From: Drosophila miranda | Taxonomy: Eukaryota; Arthropoda; Insecta; Diptera; Drosophilidae | Reading direction: 5' to 3' | DNA: 64,000 nucleotides | Assembly: GCF_003369915.1 (NCBI RefSeq) | Contig: NC_046675.1 | Location: forward strand, 124,001 to 188,000 | Shown: positions 25,512 to 38,562 of the stretch, one piece after another | Layout of the letters: every line of letters starts with the position of its first letter | Numbering within the stretch: the stretch's first letter is position 1 | Notes under the pieces: generated by a model | The model's input: only the letters and a program-made list of their open reading frames with translations | What the model was told of the DNA's origin: nothing | Databases searched by the model: none | Position numbers and translations under genes: made by a program

Positions 25512-28500
25512 CTAATAATTAGGGAATCTAATAATTAGGCTGATGACTACGATGGCTAATACAAAAGGCTTTGGTTCAATTGTTGAAAAACTAGAAGACG
25601 AGAATCGGCCCTTGAAGGTCTTGGTGCCTGTGGGGATGTATGGAAAATTAAACTCCAGAGATTTTAGGTTTCACATTTGATTTACTCACGCTTTTCATTT
25701 GTGTCCCTCACTCCGCAGGTACGGTAGGAGATAGTCGGCTTGCGCTTTTGGTTCACGTAGCCGGGAATGAATAAACTGGGGGCATCCAGTCGGCCAGCGG
25801 CTATAAGACGCGACATGTCCATCTCCAGCCGGTGTGCGAGCGGGCCCTTAAAGTGGATGATCATCTGGATGCAGGCGCCGCCATGCAGCTCCTTCGTCTT
25901 TCGAGCATCCACGTCCAACATCCACTCAGGGATACCCATCACAGAGCGCAGCTCCTCTAGGAATTGTGCCCTATCGATAAAGATATCCATTCATATTAAA
26001 GTGAGGCCACTTGAGGTTGAATCTTACTTACACCACAAAGCGCGGTGGCTTCTGCAAATTGATATACTTGATGACGTTGTGGTCGGGCTCGATATTGGCA
26101 CAGGCGAATCGTTCATGTGAATGATCAGGTCCAAAGATGACAATTGAGCGTCCAATCGCACCCACTGGTGCCTCCAGCGGGAAGTTTGAGTCGGTAAACA
26201 CCACGCGCTCCCCACCCAAATCTGAAACGCATTCGAGTAAGCATCGAAGAAAGGCGATTACCCTGATTACTCACCTATTGTACCCATGCGGGCCCCTACA
26301 TCGCCCACATAGCATCGAAGGGGATTGTCCGGCGCACATTCCTGTTCGTAGAGATCGAGCTGCAAGCAAAGACCATCAAAAATAGGGATCTATGGAAGGC
26401 TAGAAAACTCACATTCAGTGGATCTGCCAGCTGCGTGTAATACGGATTCCACACATACCCTCCGGCCACACAGCGTGTGCTGGTTGGCTTGACGGCGGCG
26501 TCTACTCCCACGGGGTTGACGAATATCTGCCAGTTGTGGTTGCGAGTGGAGTTCCGATCGTTCTTGCCGGGGTGCCGCAACTTAACCTCAATCACCGTCT
26601 CCGACTGGCTGCCATCGTTGTGGATTAGCTGCGTCATCTTGACGTAGCCGTAGGCGTAGCCGGTGGGATGGTGAAACGATGCGATGGCTCGTAGTTCTCG
26701 CGCCTCGCTTGGACTGTAGCCTCGCTCTAAAGTGCTGTAAGAATCGGTTTTAGCTCAATAAATAGAACACTCTATTCCACTTTTATAACCTGCAGGCCCA
26801 GCGGGCATTCCTCTGCTGCTTGTGAATGACCACCGATCGTCCGATTATACTGTTGTATCCAAAGAGCGGCAGGTTCGTATCGTTGTACGAATCCTCGTAC
26901 TGGGTGAGTCCGTTGAGGCCGCCAAACTTTCCGCTCAAATCACCCAACTCGTATTGATCGCTGGTGCCCCGTCTAGGAGGAGGCGAGGACTTGGGATTCA
27001 CCTCGAAAGGATTCCAGTGGCCATAGAGGGTTGAAGCCTCGCATGGAAAAGCCAGATTAGCCTCAACGGGAGTCTGTCGATTATCAACGATTAGTGGGTA
27101 GCACCTTTTCTGAGGACGAATCTTACTTTGTGGATGTGATAGCCGCCATTGTCCTGCAGGCCCTTGAGTTGCACCTCCACATTACTAACATCGTACTCCG
27201 ACTGCTGCGTGATCTCTACCCTTCCACTCACTGTAAGCTCATCGCCGTTGGCGTACCACTCCTTAGCCACCACCTTTCTGCGGTAGTGTCCGATCACGGC
27301 GGAACACGCAAGCCTCTCCCCCCTGGCCTTTGGCCCGTTGTCCTCGTAGATAACCAGCGACTTGCCCAGAATGCTGTGTCTTCCCGATAGCGGCAGATTC
27401 CCATCGACAAACATGCGCCGGCTAAACTTCTGTGCTGCTCGCCTCCTTCCAGCAATGGTCAACCTTCCCAGCCTCACGTCCAGGGCTCCCATTCGACACA
27501 TGGCAGGCAGCTGGGGCTTACAGAAGTCGTCAGCGCTGCGGTTTCCCCAGTACACTTTGAAAGGATTGTGGATGCCACCGGCCGAGAGGCAACGCTGCTG
27601 CCAGTCATAGAAGTCTTTACCTGGGGCACTACTGTGGATGGCCCAGCGATGGTCGAATGTGGTGTTCTGTGTGGACCCGTCCGCCTGGATGAGATACTCA
27701 AATAGCACGGTAGTGTCCTGCCAAGGTTGTTCGGTGGGCTGTCGGAAGATAACTCGTCCCACCACCGGATAGCGGAACAGGACCTGTCATAGTACAAGTA
27801 AGATGTTAGATGGCATGCATATAGTATGTACATATGTAGAAAATCCAATTCCAATTCCTCCACGCACCTGAGCTGTGAACATCGGCTGCTGGTATACTCC
27901 GTTCCGCAAGTACTGGCTGAGAGTGGCGCAGCCCCAGATGTTCTTCGTGATGTTCTGCACATCCGTGCGGTTGAATGTGTAGATCACAAGACTCCTTTGG
28001 GCTATGCTATGGCGGCCCTGGAGCGGTAGGAAGACGTCCCAGTAGAGGCCGCTCAGCTCGGAGCTGGTTCCGGGCAGCACGTACTGATGCCAATATGCCT
28101 TGTTGCGGCCCTGTAGCTTTCCTGAGAGGTCTCCAACTGCATACTGCTCCTGTGTGCCGTAGCCAGGAGGTGGCACATTTTTCTGGAGGCCGCGGGGGTT
28201 GTGCATGTCCCCAGTGGTCAGGCAAAAGTCCTCCCTGCCAATGCGCTGTGGGACGGGAGGCATGCTGTGAAGGCGGAAGGCGGCCACATCTTCGGCAAAC
28301 TTGCGGCTGACATGCTGCGACAAAGGTGCACCCAAGGTGAAGTTCAGGAATGTGGGATCGAATTTCCATCGTTGAGCGAATGTCACCTCCCCCTTGACAC
28401 CTCCCGAGTTTATGAAGGTCCTGCAGAAAAACGGATAATCATTATTCGGTTGTTTCCTGAAACTTTTCTGATTAAATATGTATGTATATATTTTATTTGT

Positions 28501-29791
28501 TTTGTGTTTCGCGGATCAGATGTTCCATGATGTAAAACGAAATCAAATCCAAATCGAACCAAGGACTTATTATGGTCCTTATTTAAATAGTTTCCTTTCA
28601 CCTGACTTACTTGTAAATAAGTGGCTGCACATGCCGAATTTTTGTGCATGCCAGATAGGTGTCCGGGTGTTGATTATCAAAGAGAACAAGGTAGAGCGTG
28701 CGGTGGGGGATCGTAAGGTCAGAGGGCAGCAGAGCAAGTTGGGCATCGCGAAAGACGCTGCGTTTGGGTGTCTTCAAAGCATTGTTGGCCACTCCAATCC
28801 GTCCTAGGCGCATGTCCAGGTCACCTATGCCCTGACCGGGCCCACTTCCCTGTGGGTCAAAGACGAGCTCCAGAAAGTTGCAGTTGTCCTCGGTGCGGTG
28901 GTGGTCGTGCTTGAAGATATCCGTCACAAATATCTTCCAGTGGTGCTGGGTGAAGGACCGCTTATCGCTGTCCTCTAAGCCCACTGGCTGCTCCTTGATG
29001 TGGTACAAGTCAGAGTATATCAATGTGTCACCGCCAGCGCCCTCAGCCGGGGCTAGCCATCGAAAGTGGACTGACCCCGCCACGGGAGTGTTGAATCGTG
29101 CCTCGGCCATGTGTTCTACGGAGTTCTGGATAGTGGTGATGGTGGCACAGATACGCGCATCCTCGCCCACCTCCGTGAGAACGAGTGACTTGCCCCAGAT
29201 CCCGCAATCGCCGATTAGCTGCATCTTCCGCTGCCATGTCGAAGTCTCGTTTCCGGGCAACACCAGGTACTCCAGATCCTCGTCGAAGCTCAGCACCTGC
29301 GATCCCAAGCGATCGAGCTTGCAGCGCTCCTCGGGATCAATGATCGAGTAGTCCACCGGAAACCGATGCACGGACCAGCTCCAAACCTGATCTGGGTATT
29401 GGAGTGTGGCCTCCAGGCTCGCCTTAATCTCCACCGTCGTGGCGTTCATCTGCCGGAACGTGATTTCCCCGTGCAGACCCCGCTGCGAGATGTACGCAAT
29501 CAGATGTTGAGCATCGGCTGTTTACGAAGCAGAGGGTGGAGAGTGAGTCCGAGAATGTGGTGAAAAGACAAAGATGTGGCTCAAGCTACTTTCGATTTCT
29601 TCTCACGACAGCGGGAACGAAAAATGCGACTCCACTACGATATGTGTATATAATGGGAGGGGAATAGACTGGGAATATGCCAATCGCTGTCTCCATCTGG
29701 AGTACTTACCGACCCTAGGTGATGCAATCCAGCAAAGGACTATGGCGCATAGCAATGCCCTGGTCGCTTTCAATTGGGGGTCTACGGCCAT
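25512..29791 (-). CDS. Rsod: Related to SOD: copper-only-type SOD repeat protein (1158 aa)
   Basis: Ten coding exons: 29791-29710, 29517-28611, 28420-27868, 27783-27127, 27073-26790, 26734-26413, 26359-26275, 26221-26032, 25970-25690 and 25627-25512. The ATG opens a signal peptide (RALLCAIVLCWIASPRV). Six degenerate Cu/Zn-SOD-like modules follow; each ends with a G-[KR]-S-[LVI]-V-type strand and a Cys near the SOD disulfide position (for example GKSLVLTE, QRSLVIYT, GRSVVIHK, GRSIVIFG). Module 5, at about 690-830, keeps HIH (730, 732), GHWNP (H752), GDL (D778) and VVIHK (H817). These correspond to all four copper ligands and one zinc ligand of SOD1; the other two zinc His are not evident. The other modules have lost the ligands. 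A ~95-residue non-SOD domain and a hydrophobic C-terminus (PFVLAIVVISLIIRF) follow, suggesting a GPI or membrane anchor. Activity on superoxide is not established from sequence. Confidence 0.88.
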
Positions 29792-29906
29792 TTCTCCTTC
29801 CAGGGCCCCAAAAAAGTATTATTTTGATAGATTTGCAGTCGTTGCAGACTTTCACATTGTAGTGCGCGTGCGTGCGCTCGAGGGAAAGCAGCCCACGTCG
29901 AAACTC

Positions 29907-29914
29907 AACTGAAA
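29907..29914 (-). promoter_or_regulatory. Candidate initiator of Rsod
   Basis: TTTCAGTT on the minus strand (+1 near 29910) is a good Drosophila initiator, about 119 nt upstream of the Rsod ATG. No TATA box at the usual distance. Confidence 0.35.
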
Positions 29915-31549
29915 ACTGGTCGAGCAAAGGCCCAATCCAGAGCCAGCCAATTCCAAGTGGCCAAGTGAGTGAGGTGAGTTTCTTGCTTGGCTTTGTTTGC
30001 TCATTCGCTTTGGGCGCCTGGTTTAGCTGCGGTTTTGTTTTGCCCTGTACGCTGGTAACTTGTTTCCGGCATGCATGGCCCTCGCTTAGCTGACTCAGTT
30101 CTCGACGATCTAACCATTTTTTCCCCTAAAACCCCCTCCTGTGCGTTCCCATCCGTAAAACTCAAATGCAGTTATTGGTTTGTTTTCCAAGACGACTCGC
30201 CTTTTCTTTATTCAAAGACTTTGTCATCAGTATCATCATCATCGATAAGTATATTGTATAAAAACAGATTATTTTTTTGGTAATATTTCTGACCGGGTTA
30301 AAAAAGTTTTCAGAATTTTCTCTTGCCATATAACTTAATTTATACTGAAGTAAAGATTCGATTCGCATTCGCATTTAACAACTTGTTGCATATTGAATTG
30401 GTTTGGTGTGTGTTGAGTGTATTAAGTACATAGTATAAAGTGATGCTTCTTCTCTTCCTTCGATCAGCCTAGGTACTAATGGTTGTATGTACTGTGATTG
30501 AATACGACAAACTTCAAGATCCGCGTCTTGCTTTCCCCATTGCCCCTGCACACCATCCATGCCATTAGGCCGTTAATGGGGGAAAAGTGAAGATTAATCT
30601 TCATAGACAAAGATCTAGCTTCCGCCAGATACTCGTACTTTTGAAACGCATTAGCTAGAAACACTTTTTTGATCGTTTTCTTCATATTTCATATTTTTTA
30701 TATCATATATCATATTTGGTTTTTGTTTTGGTAATAACGCTGATAGTTCATAAGCAGAAAGTTGTGGTCGGTTAAGTTATGTAAATTCGCATAAAACAAT
30801 TTGAGTGAATGAACTTTATGTTTCCTCTGTTATTAAGCCTAACTCTCGATAACTTGCAATATTGATAATTTGAATATGTATTCATAATTCATAACTCATA
30901 ATAATTGATATTGAAAAATGAAACTGAGTAACGAACGTTAGATAGATATGCATAACAATATATTGTGTTTATAGAAGATAAATAATTGGCTCTCAGATAA
31001 ATGTCCCTAACAATAGTTGGTTTGCCTCTCTCTCTCCTTTTCCTGCGAGAATCACTAACGAGAAACAACAAAATTCGAACAAAAAACTCTGTGGGTCATC
31101 TAGGCCTAACAAATCCATCCTTGCTACCCACTGACCATAATTATTTCATCGTCACTTTCATCTTCATCTTTCTGATGTTGGTTCTTCAACGAACAGCGAT
31201 TAAAATAAACATTGCTTGGTTTTTTTTGTTTTTAAGTTTTTTTGTTGATTTTATACGTGTTTTAAATAAAATAGATTGCATTTGTTTTATAAATTTTACG
31301 TGTAAAATTTAACAGTAAATCAACTAGAAAACTAGCCGTCAAGTTGGTGCTTTGACATTGATCGTATGAGAGTATCCCTAAATAATGATACATGGTAAAT
31401 GACTAAGATTTTTTCTGTTCTTGTTCTTATTTTTGATCGCTACCAAGGTGTTGTTGAAGAAGTTTTGAGTGTTGTTGAATGGTAACAAAAAGAGATTATA
31501 TAGATATTGAGAATTTACATATGTAAAACGAGCATTTCTTTTAATTACG

Positions 31550-31555
31550 TTTATT
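31550..31555 (-). terminator. Polyadenylation signal for Mlc2
   Basis: AATAAA on the minus strand, 100 nt beyond the Mlc2 stop codon. Further A/T-rich possibilities lie downstream. Confidence 0.55.
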
Positions 31556-31654
31556 GTTTTTGACTGATTGATTTAAAAGTTTTGTTGGTTGTAATATGGA
31601 TGCTGAGTTAGAAGTTAGGATGTGTGTGGGGATGCCTGGTGCTTCAGCTACTGC

Positions 31655-33169
31655 TTAGGCGGCCTCCTCCTCCTCTTCTTCACCCTTGCCGGTGAGCATT
31701 TCGATCAGGGCGCCGGTATCGATCTGGTTCTTGTCATCAATGACCATCTGATCGTAGGCATCATCGACCTCCTTCATGGTGAACTTGTCACCGAAGTTCA
31801 TGAGCATTTCGCGGAATTTATCACCGTCGATGAGACCATCGTTATCGAATGTTTTGAAGGCAGCAATAACAACATCGTCTTCATCGTTGGCACCGGCAGA
31901 GGCCATACGGTTGGCGAACAGGGTCAGCAATTGGGTGAAGTTAATTGGACCCGAGGCTTCGCTCAGCATAGCGTCCAACTCCTTGTCGTTGGCGATCTTG
32001 CCAACGGAGTCGAAGGCAGCGCGCAGATCGTTCTTGCCAATAATACCGTCCTTGTCGGCATCCATTAGTTGGAAGGCCTAATCAGCGCAGCACGCACGGA
32101 TTCGGAAAGAGAGAGAGCGAGAAAGAGACAGAGAGAGAGAGTGGGTTGGTGATTTGGTCATTGACTTGTGCGATAGATATGTATATGGCATAGGGATAGG
32201 GATGGGATGGGATGTGGTTGGGGTTGGTGGATGTGGGTGTAGATATGGGGAATAGTTAGGCCATGGCCAACTCACCTCCTTGAACTCGGCAATCTGCTTC
32301 TGGGAGAAGACAGAGAAGACCGAGGAGCCAGCGCGCTTCGACTTCCTGGAGCCACGAGAGCCGCCTGACGCTCTCTTCGATCCAGTGGCAGAAGCAGCCG
32401 GGGCAGGAGTGGCAACTGGTGCGGGGGTTGCTGCCTCAGATGCGGCTTCAGAAGCGGTTTCAGAAGTACCTCCCTCTTCCTTGGTCTTCTTCTTCTTAAC
32501 CTTCTTCTTCTCATCGGCCTATATAAAGAAAGAGATATCATCAGTATCGTCGTATCGTGGAATCAAAATTCGATTGTCAGGAGTCAACGGGCAAGTCAGG
32601 AGTCAACAGGCAACAGTGAAAAATCAAAAAGGTTCAGGCAGGAAGTTGCAATCCATTTGCTTTCGTTTCGAAAATATGCTCGGGAGAAAATTTTCCACTG
32701 TATGGCCCCTGTCTAAAAATATCCGGACCATTGTTACGTAAGTGCTGCCGTATAGCACTTGCCATCTCACTCCCTCCACGATACGGATATCAAATTACAT
32801 TACTGACGCATAGCACTTGGATCCATTTATAGAACTGTTCACGATCGCCTTCGTATGCGTGGGAATGGCATATCCGAAGCCAAGGACCTTACACACTTTT
32901 GCTTTGGGTTCATAGATCAATTCCACATGCACAGACAGTTAATGGCGAGTTATTTAGGGTCACCACGAAGTAACCGTTCGGAATTACGTTGGGGATCACT
33001 TCATATTTGAATAAATTGACTTTAAATGTATGATACATCCTCTTTCGGATGCAACTAAATCACTGCACAAGTCCTTGCTGCCTATATCCATGCACGTAAG
33101 TTCTTAAGTTCAGATGAGCTCCGTTCAGTCCAGTTCAGTTAGTTTGGTGTATATCCCGATCCTTACCAT
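31655..33169 (-). CDS. Mlc2: Myosin regulatory light chain 2 of muscle (222 aa)
   Basis: Regulatory light chain that binds the myosin heavy-chain lever arm in sarcomeres, notably flight muscle. Three coding exons: 33169-33167 (the ATG codon alone, directly before GTAAGG), 32518-32276 and 32077-31655. The product is 222 aa, the same length as the D. melanogaster protein. The fly-specific N-terminal extension is present: Lys-rich KKKVKKKK, then an Ala/Pro linker (ATPAPVATPAP). KRAGSSVFS holds Ser66 and Ser67, the known myosin light-chain kinase sites. EF-hand 1 (DADKDGIIGKNDL) has a good calcium/magnesium loop; later EF-hands are degenerate. The acidic tail EEEEEEAA is typical. The 648-bp first intron is the likely place for muscle enhancers, though I cannot assign individual sites. 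Confidence 0.97.
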
Positions 33170-35302
33170 GGTGCTGAACTTTGATGTGGCTGTCTAAACG
33201 AGTTGAGCGGTCAGAGCACACTGAATCTCTGGCTGATTTTATCGCCAAGACAATGATGTTTTAAGTTCTTTTTCGCGTGCTTCTTTTACCCACCAGGGAA
33301 CCACACAGACACTCACAAAGATACGCCCGGTAGTTCGGTGGGTCGGTGGTTCGCGTTCGGCATCTTTCGGTCCCACTCGGGCCGCCTTCGCTGTATCTGT
33401 ATCTGCCATATTCGTGCTGCCTTTTTTAGTATCTGCAAGGCTAGGTCCGCCCAGGCGATCGGCGGGGTGGCTGGGGCCATATCTATATCTACATAGCCAA
33501 AGAGCTATAGCTGTATCCGAGTTGTTTACTCATCAGGCGCTGCTCTAATCAAAAATCTAAATTTAACGGCAGAGAAAATGCTTTTCTGTAGGCTTTTACC
33601 TATGTGTACATGTGTATGTTCAGAATTTATTTCGGTGCGGTTCGAAATGATTTTCGTGCTTTCGTGGTTCGGTTTCTGCATTTGCCTACTCTTCGTTGTA
33701 GATACATTTCCCCCTGATGTTCACATTTTGTTTTGTTTCATCTTGTTTTGTTTTACTCATCTTTGCTCTTGAGGCCACCGCCGAAAGCAAACAAGCAAAC
33801 ATACACACAAATCAAGCATCTACAGCCCGTAAATACATACATATATACATATGTATGTACATGTTCTATGTGTATATAGTATATACTCGATTTAATGTTT
33901 TGTCTTGCCTATTTCTACCCTCGGCATTTTCCCGTTTCTTTTTCGGTTTCTTCAGTGCCCCGAACATTGTGCAATACGAAGAGCTGAGAGAATTCCAAAT
34001 CTATCTATATGTACACAGATCGTACGGATTTCGTATCGCATAAATATCCAACGAACCCGATATTTGGCCAGAGTTATTTCGGCAACAAATGTTGAATAAA
34101 CATCTGAACTTATCTATATCCGCGTCATTCATGATCATTGCATAACATTCGAAAAATAAGTTATCAATTTTTCCCCTTTTTTTTATGTAGTCAGCTGGTC
34201 TTTATAACTGAATGGAATGATTCCCTAGACACACATATAAACACACATATAAACATTATATCATGCAATAGATCATGCTTTTCAGTTAAGATTGTTTTGT
34301 GTTCCGAATTATAAGACAGCTTGACAAAAAATTTGATTGAAATTTGGTATACCAAACTAAGCCATTATCATTATATAGAAGGATTAAAAGAGTCAATACT
34401 TCATCAGTATCATTTGATTTGTTTCCTGGGCATACATTACCGAAATCTAATAGTACATACTATTTGTTATGATTAATTGGAACAGAAAAATTAAATGGCG
34501 TCATTTATTTGGCTTTGATTTTAATCTGCGTCCAAAATATTTTCTAATGGAATTATCAATCTACATATACATATGTATATGTATGTAAGCTTAGTCTATA
34601 AATCAGACTAAATCACGTAAAACATAATTCATACTTCATGGATCAGACACAATAGAATTCGATTTTGAATGTAATCTCCTTCGTGCTCCATTGAAAGTGA
34701 TTTTTAGCAACAAAATTTCGGAACATTTGCACATAACCAGACGACGATTTGGCATATGGCCAAGAAAACAAGAAAATATAAAGAAAACTACCCACAGTTC
34801 TATACCCGATGTAGCATTGATTGTATGCAAAACTAAAAATAGAACAAAGTGCAAAATAAAGCAAGAAATATTAAAAAGAATGTTGAAATTAATGAAAATT
34901 ACGGCATATCTATTTGCTTTTCCAAGGTGGACGAAAGGTACGTGTATCTCACATTTGACAATATTAATGGATGGATATATTTGCAATTTGGATATATTTT
35001 TTATGGAGGAAAAACGTGGACATACAAAGCATAGCTAAAAACCAAACAGTGGAGAAGGAAGTAATAACATATCCTACACATAATATTTGTTTACCTCAAC
35101 ATTTTCTAATTTTAAAAGCCAAATTAATTCAATATATATGTACACATATGTATGTATTATTATTTCCATCGTATACACAGACGATCATGGAGACCACGCA
35201 TCGCTCGGATATTTTGTGCATATAGTTGGGAGGTGGGACGTCATTGAGAAGCAACTGTATTCGGCCAGGGACCCGAAAGCGCATTCCTCGCCGACGATCG
35301 CC
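33170..35302. other. Mlc2 5' flank and intergenic DNA
   Basis: No coding sequence supported. It includes the Mlc2 leader and promoter near 33170-33420 and AT-rich DNA with ACATATGTATGTA-type repeats around 33835-33860, 34560-34590 and 35135-35160. Confidence 0.6.
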
Positions 35303-36302
<1,000 letters not shown>

Positions 36303-36791
36303 GGTGCGTCGTAACATTTGACGTTTTATATTATTAATATATTGTAATGTGGTATCGCCTCAGTTAAAGTTAAATCAAAGTAGTAGGTTAGGTTAGGTTA
36401 AGGCGGTAGCCGGGAGGGAATCAAAGTAGTAACTGATAAAGAAAATTAATAGTTTAAAAATAAAATCGCAGAAAGCAATACAGACAAAACCGAAACAGCT
36501 GTTTTCAGCTGTGATAACAGAGTTCTGGCTGTTAGACGCGTCTGTTAAGGGTCTGGTTGTTTCGACCATAAACAATTTCTCAATGTTTCCCCTATATACC
36601 GATATCAAAACAAAAGTTTGTCATACGTTATGTTTAAATATATATTTAACGAAAAGTAAAATTACAATTACTTTTAATTTCTACAACAATTTAAAATATT
36701 CGAGTTTTTCGCCAAACCCGCTTACGCGTTAGTATATTTTTTCTGGCAATTTCTGTCAGGCGTTAGGCTATTTTTCCAGACAGAACAAAAA
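36303..36791. promoter_or_regulatory. Divergent promoter region of the YggS-family gene and Rad17
   Basis: A 489-bp head-to-head spacer. It has an E-box core-promoter motif AACAGCTGTT (36494-36503; matches AWCAGCTGWT, Ohler motif 5) with a second CAGCTG a few bases on. It also holds the 33-bp insertion at 36386-36418. Confidence 0.5.
36386..36418 (-). mobile_element. 33-bp retrotransposon 3'-end insertion with 13-bp target duplication
   Basis: aatcaaagtagta occurs at 36373-36385 and again at 36419-36431, and only 33 bp lie between. Read on the minus strand these are a short GC-rich piece followed by a CCTAA-type tail (ttaacctaacctaacc), the same kind of tail as on the LINE at 20.5-23.8 kb. 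This is the signature of extreme 5' truncation of a non-LTR element. The GC-rich part is not identical to the large LINE's end, so another family member is likely. Confidence 0.75.
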
Positions 36792-38562
36792 ATGAGCGCA
36801 CGAAAGGTAAACAATTTGAATGTAGCTAATTTAATACAATTAATACAGTAATAAATGCATAGAAACCGTGGATAAAAAGCGCTTTCAGTGAATTTAATTT
36901 GACGCAGACCACCGCCGTTTCGGAGGGCACACCAGCTAAGCGCACGAGAAGCACACCACACGCGTCAACCAAAACTCAAAGAAATCGAAATGGGAATTCA
37001 ACGCCTACGCTTGCCGCCGCCTTAGTGGATATGACGGCAGAAGATGAAGACGGATGTGGGGACAACAGTGAGTCGCCGCCAACGGTTACCGAAAAATGGA
37101 TGGAGAGTTTTGCCCCCACCAGCAGCGAGGAGCTGGCCGTGCATCCGAAGAAGATTGACGAGCTGCGCGATTGGCTGCGTCACTGCGAGGCCATGCGTTG
37201 GAAAGTTCCCGCACAGATATGCCTCCTGACTGGACCAACAGGCGCTGGAAAGACAGCCACATTACAGGTGCTCGCCAAGGAATTTGGATATCAGCTGCAA
37301 GAGTGGATCAATCCTGTGGACTGTGAGGTTATTAATACGCTGGGCGATCAACCCAGTGGCGGCTCATACCTGGGTTCGCATCTGGAGGCCTTTAAGAGTT
37401 TTCTGCTGCGTGCCTCGCGTTACAAATCCCTGCTGAATGCGCAGAATAAGCGACTTGTGCTGGTAGAGGACTTTCCAAATGTACTGCTCAGTGACGCTGA
37501 GGCCAACTTTGACGAATTGCTAGAGCAAGTACCCCTAAAAAAACATTCCTTACCTGTGAGTAATACTACCTTTTTTTACAGAAAATATTCCATCTATGGC
37601 AAATCCCCGTTGGTCTTCATCGTAGCCGATTCCAAGTCTCGGGGTCTGAACATAAGCTACAAGCTATTCCCGGACCAACTGAAAGCCAAACACCGCATCA
37701 ACCATATCAGCTTTAACTCGATCGCAGCCACAATTATGCAAAAGTCGATGAAGACATTCTGTACCATCATGCAGCAGAAGGGGAACAAGGCGTTGTATAA
37801 AGTGCCTTCTTCAACAGTAGTCGACTCAATAGTTGTCGGGGCCCAGGGCGACATACGCAATGCCCTGATCAACCTACATCTCAGCGCCTTGAAAGGAGTT
37901 CCCAACATGCCCACCAAACAACTGAATGTTAGCGTTACCAGCAAAGGACGCCAACGCAAAATGCAGAACACCCTGAAGTCGATTGGACGCGACGAATCCA
38001 TTACCCTGATGCACGCAGTTGGTCGTGTGTTGAATCCAAAGTGTATGTATAACAATTATCGCTGAGCTTGAACCTTCAATAATTGTTTCATCTGGTGTTT
38101 GCAGGCAACGAGGAGAAGCGGTTGCAGCACAGCCCTGAGGTCTTGACCGAAGCCTTCTGCACCGAGCCTAGAAACTTTGTCAACTTCATCCACGCCAATT
38201 ATCTGCCGCATTTCCGAGACATTGAAGATGTTTTGCCCGCCATAAATGACCTCTGTCTATCAGATTTCATGCTCAATGAGTATCGTGACGATGCCCTACC
38301 CGTAATGGGTCTCAATCTTGCCATTCGCGGCACTATGCTAGCCAACAAAGCCCCCGTCAGCGGTTGGATGCCCGTACGTGGTCCGAAGCGAATCAATGTG
38401 CTGCCTCCGGCCACATTAGCCGAGCAGAAACTATTGGGCATTGGATGTGCAGACACCTCAAAAGCTCTATACGCCACAGAATATAAGTCCTTTGTGAAAT
38501 GCATAGCCGCAAGAAGTCCTAAAGAGATGCCAATAGAAAATGAACAATCCATAGAGGATTAG
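36792..38562 (+). CDS. Rad17: Rad17 checkpoint clamp loader (516 aa)
   Basis: AAA+ ATPase that replaces Rfc1 to load the 9-1-1 clamp at damaged DNA in the nucleus. Exons: 36792-36806 (MSARK only), 36908-37524, 37582-38042 and 38105-38562. Walker A is GPTGAGKT at residues 114-121. The Walker B-type segment LVLVEDFPN lies near 187-195. YGKSPLVFIVADSKS, NHISFNSIA (sensor region) and GAQGDIRNALINL follow. The second coding intron (37525-37581) uses a GC donor (GA|GCAAGT...TTTTTTTACAG); no GT donor gives the right phase, and this choice restores FDELLEKYSIYGKSPL. That 57-bp intron is stop-free, so read-through would add 19 residues. The last intron uses T|GTATGT at 38043. The gene is divergent from the YggS-family gene. 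Confidence 0.95.

Larger units (their letters stand above)
29792..31654. other. Rsod 5' flank and Mlc2 3' flank, no further gene
   Basis: AT-rich DNA with ATT/TAT-rich runs around 30670-31000. It holds the Rsod leader and the Mlc2 3' UTR; I see no other exon chain. Confidence 0.6.

Noticed and set aside
37556-37581. Rad17 intron from GTGAGT to ACAG
   Set aside because: It would be only 26 nt and in the wrong phase; the GC-donor intron at 37525 fits phase and family sequence.
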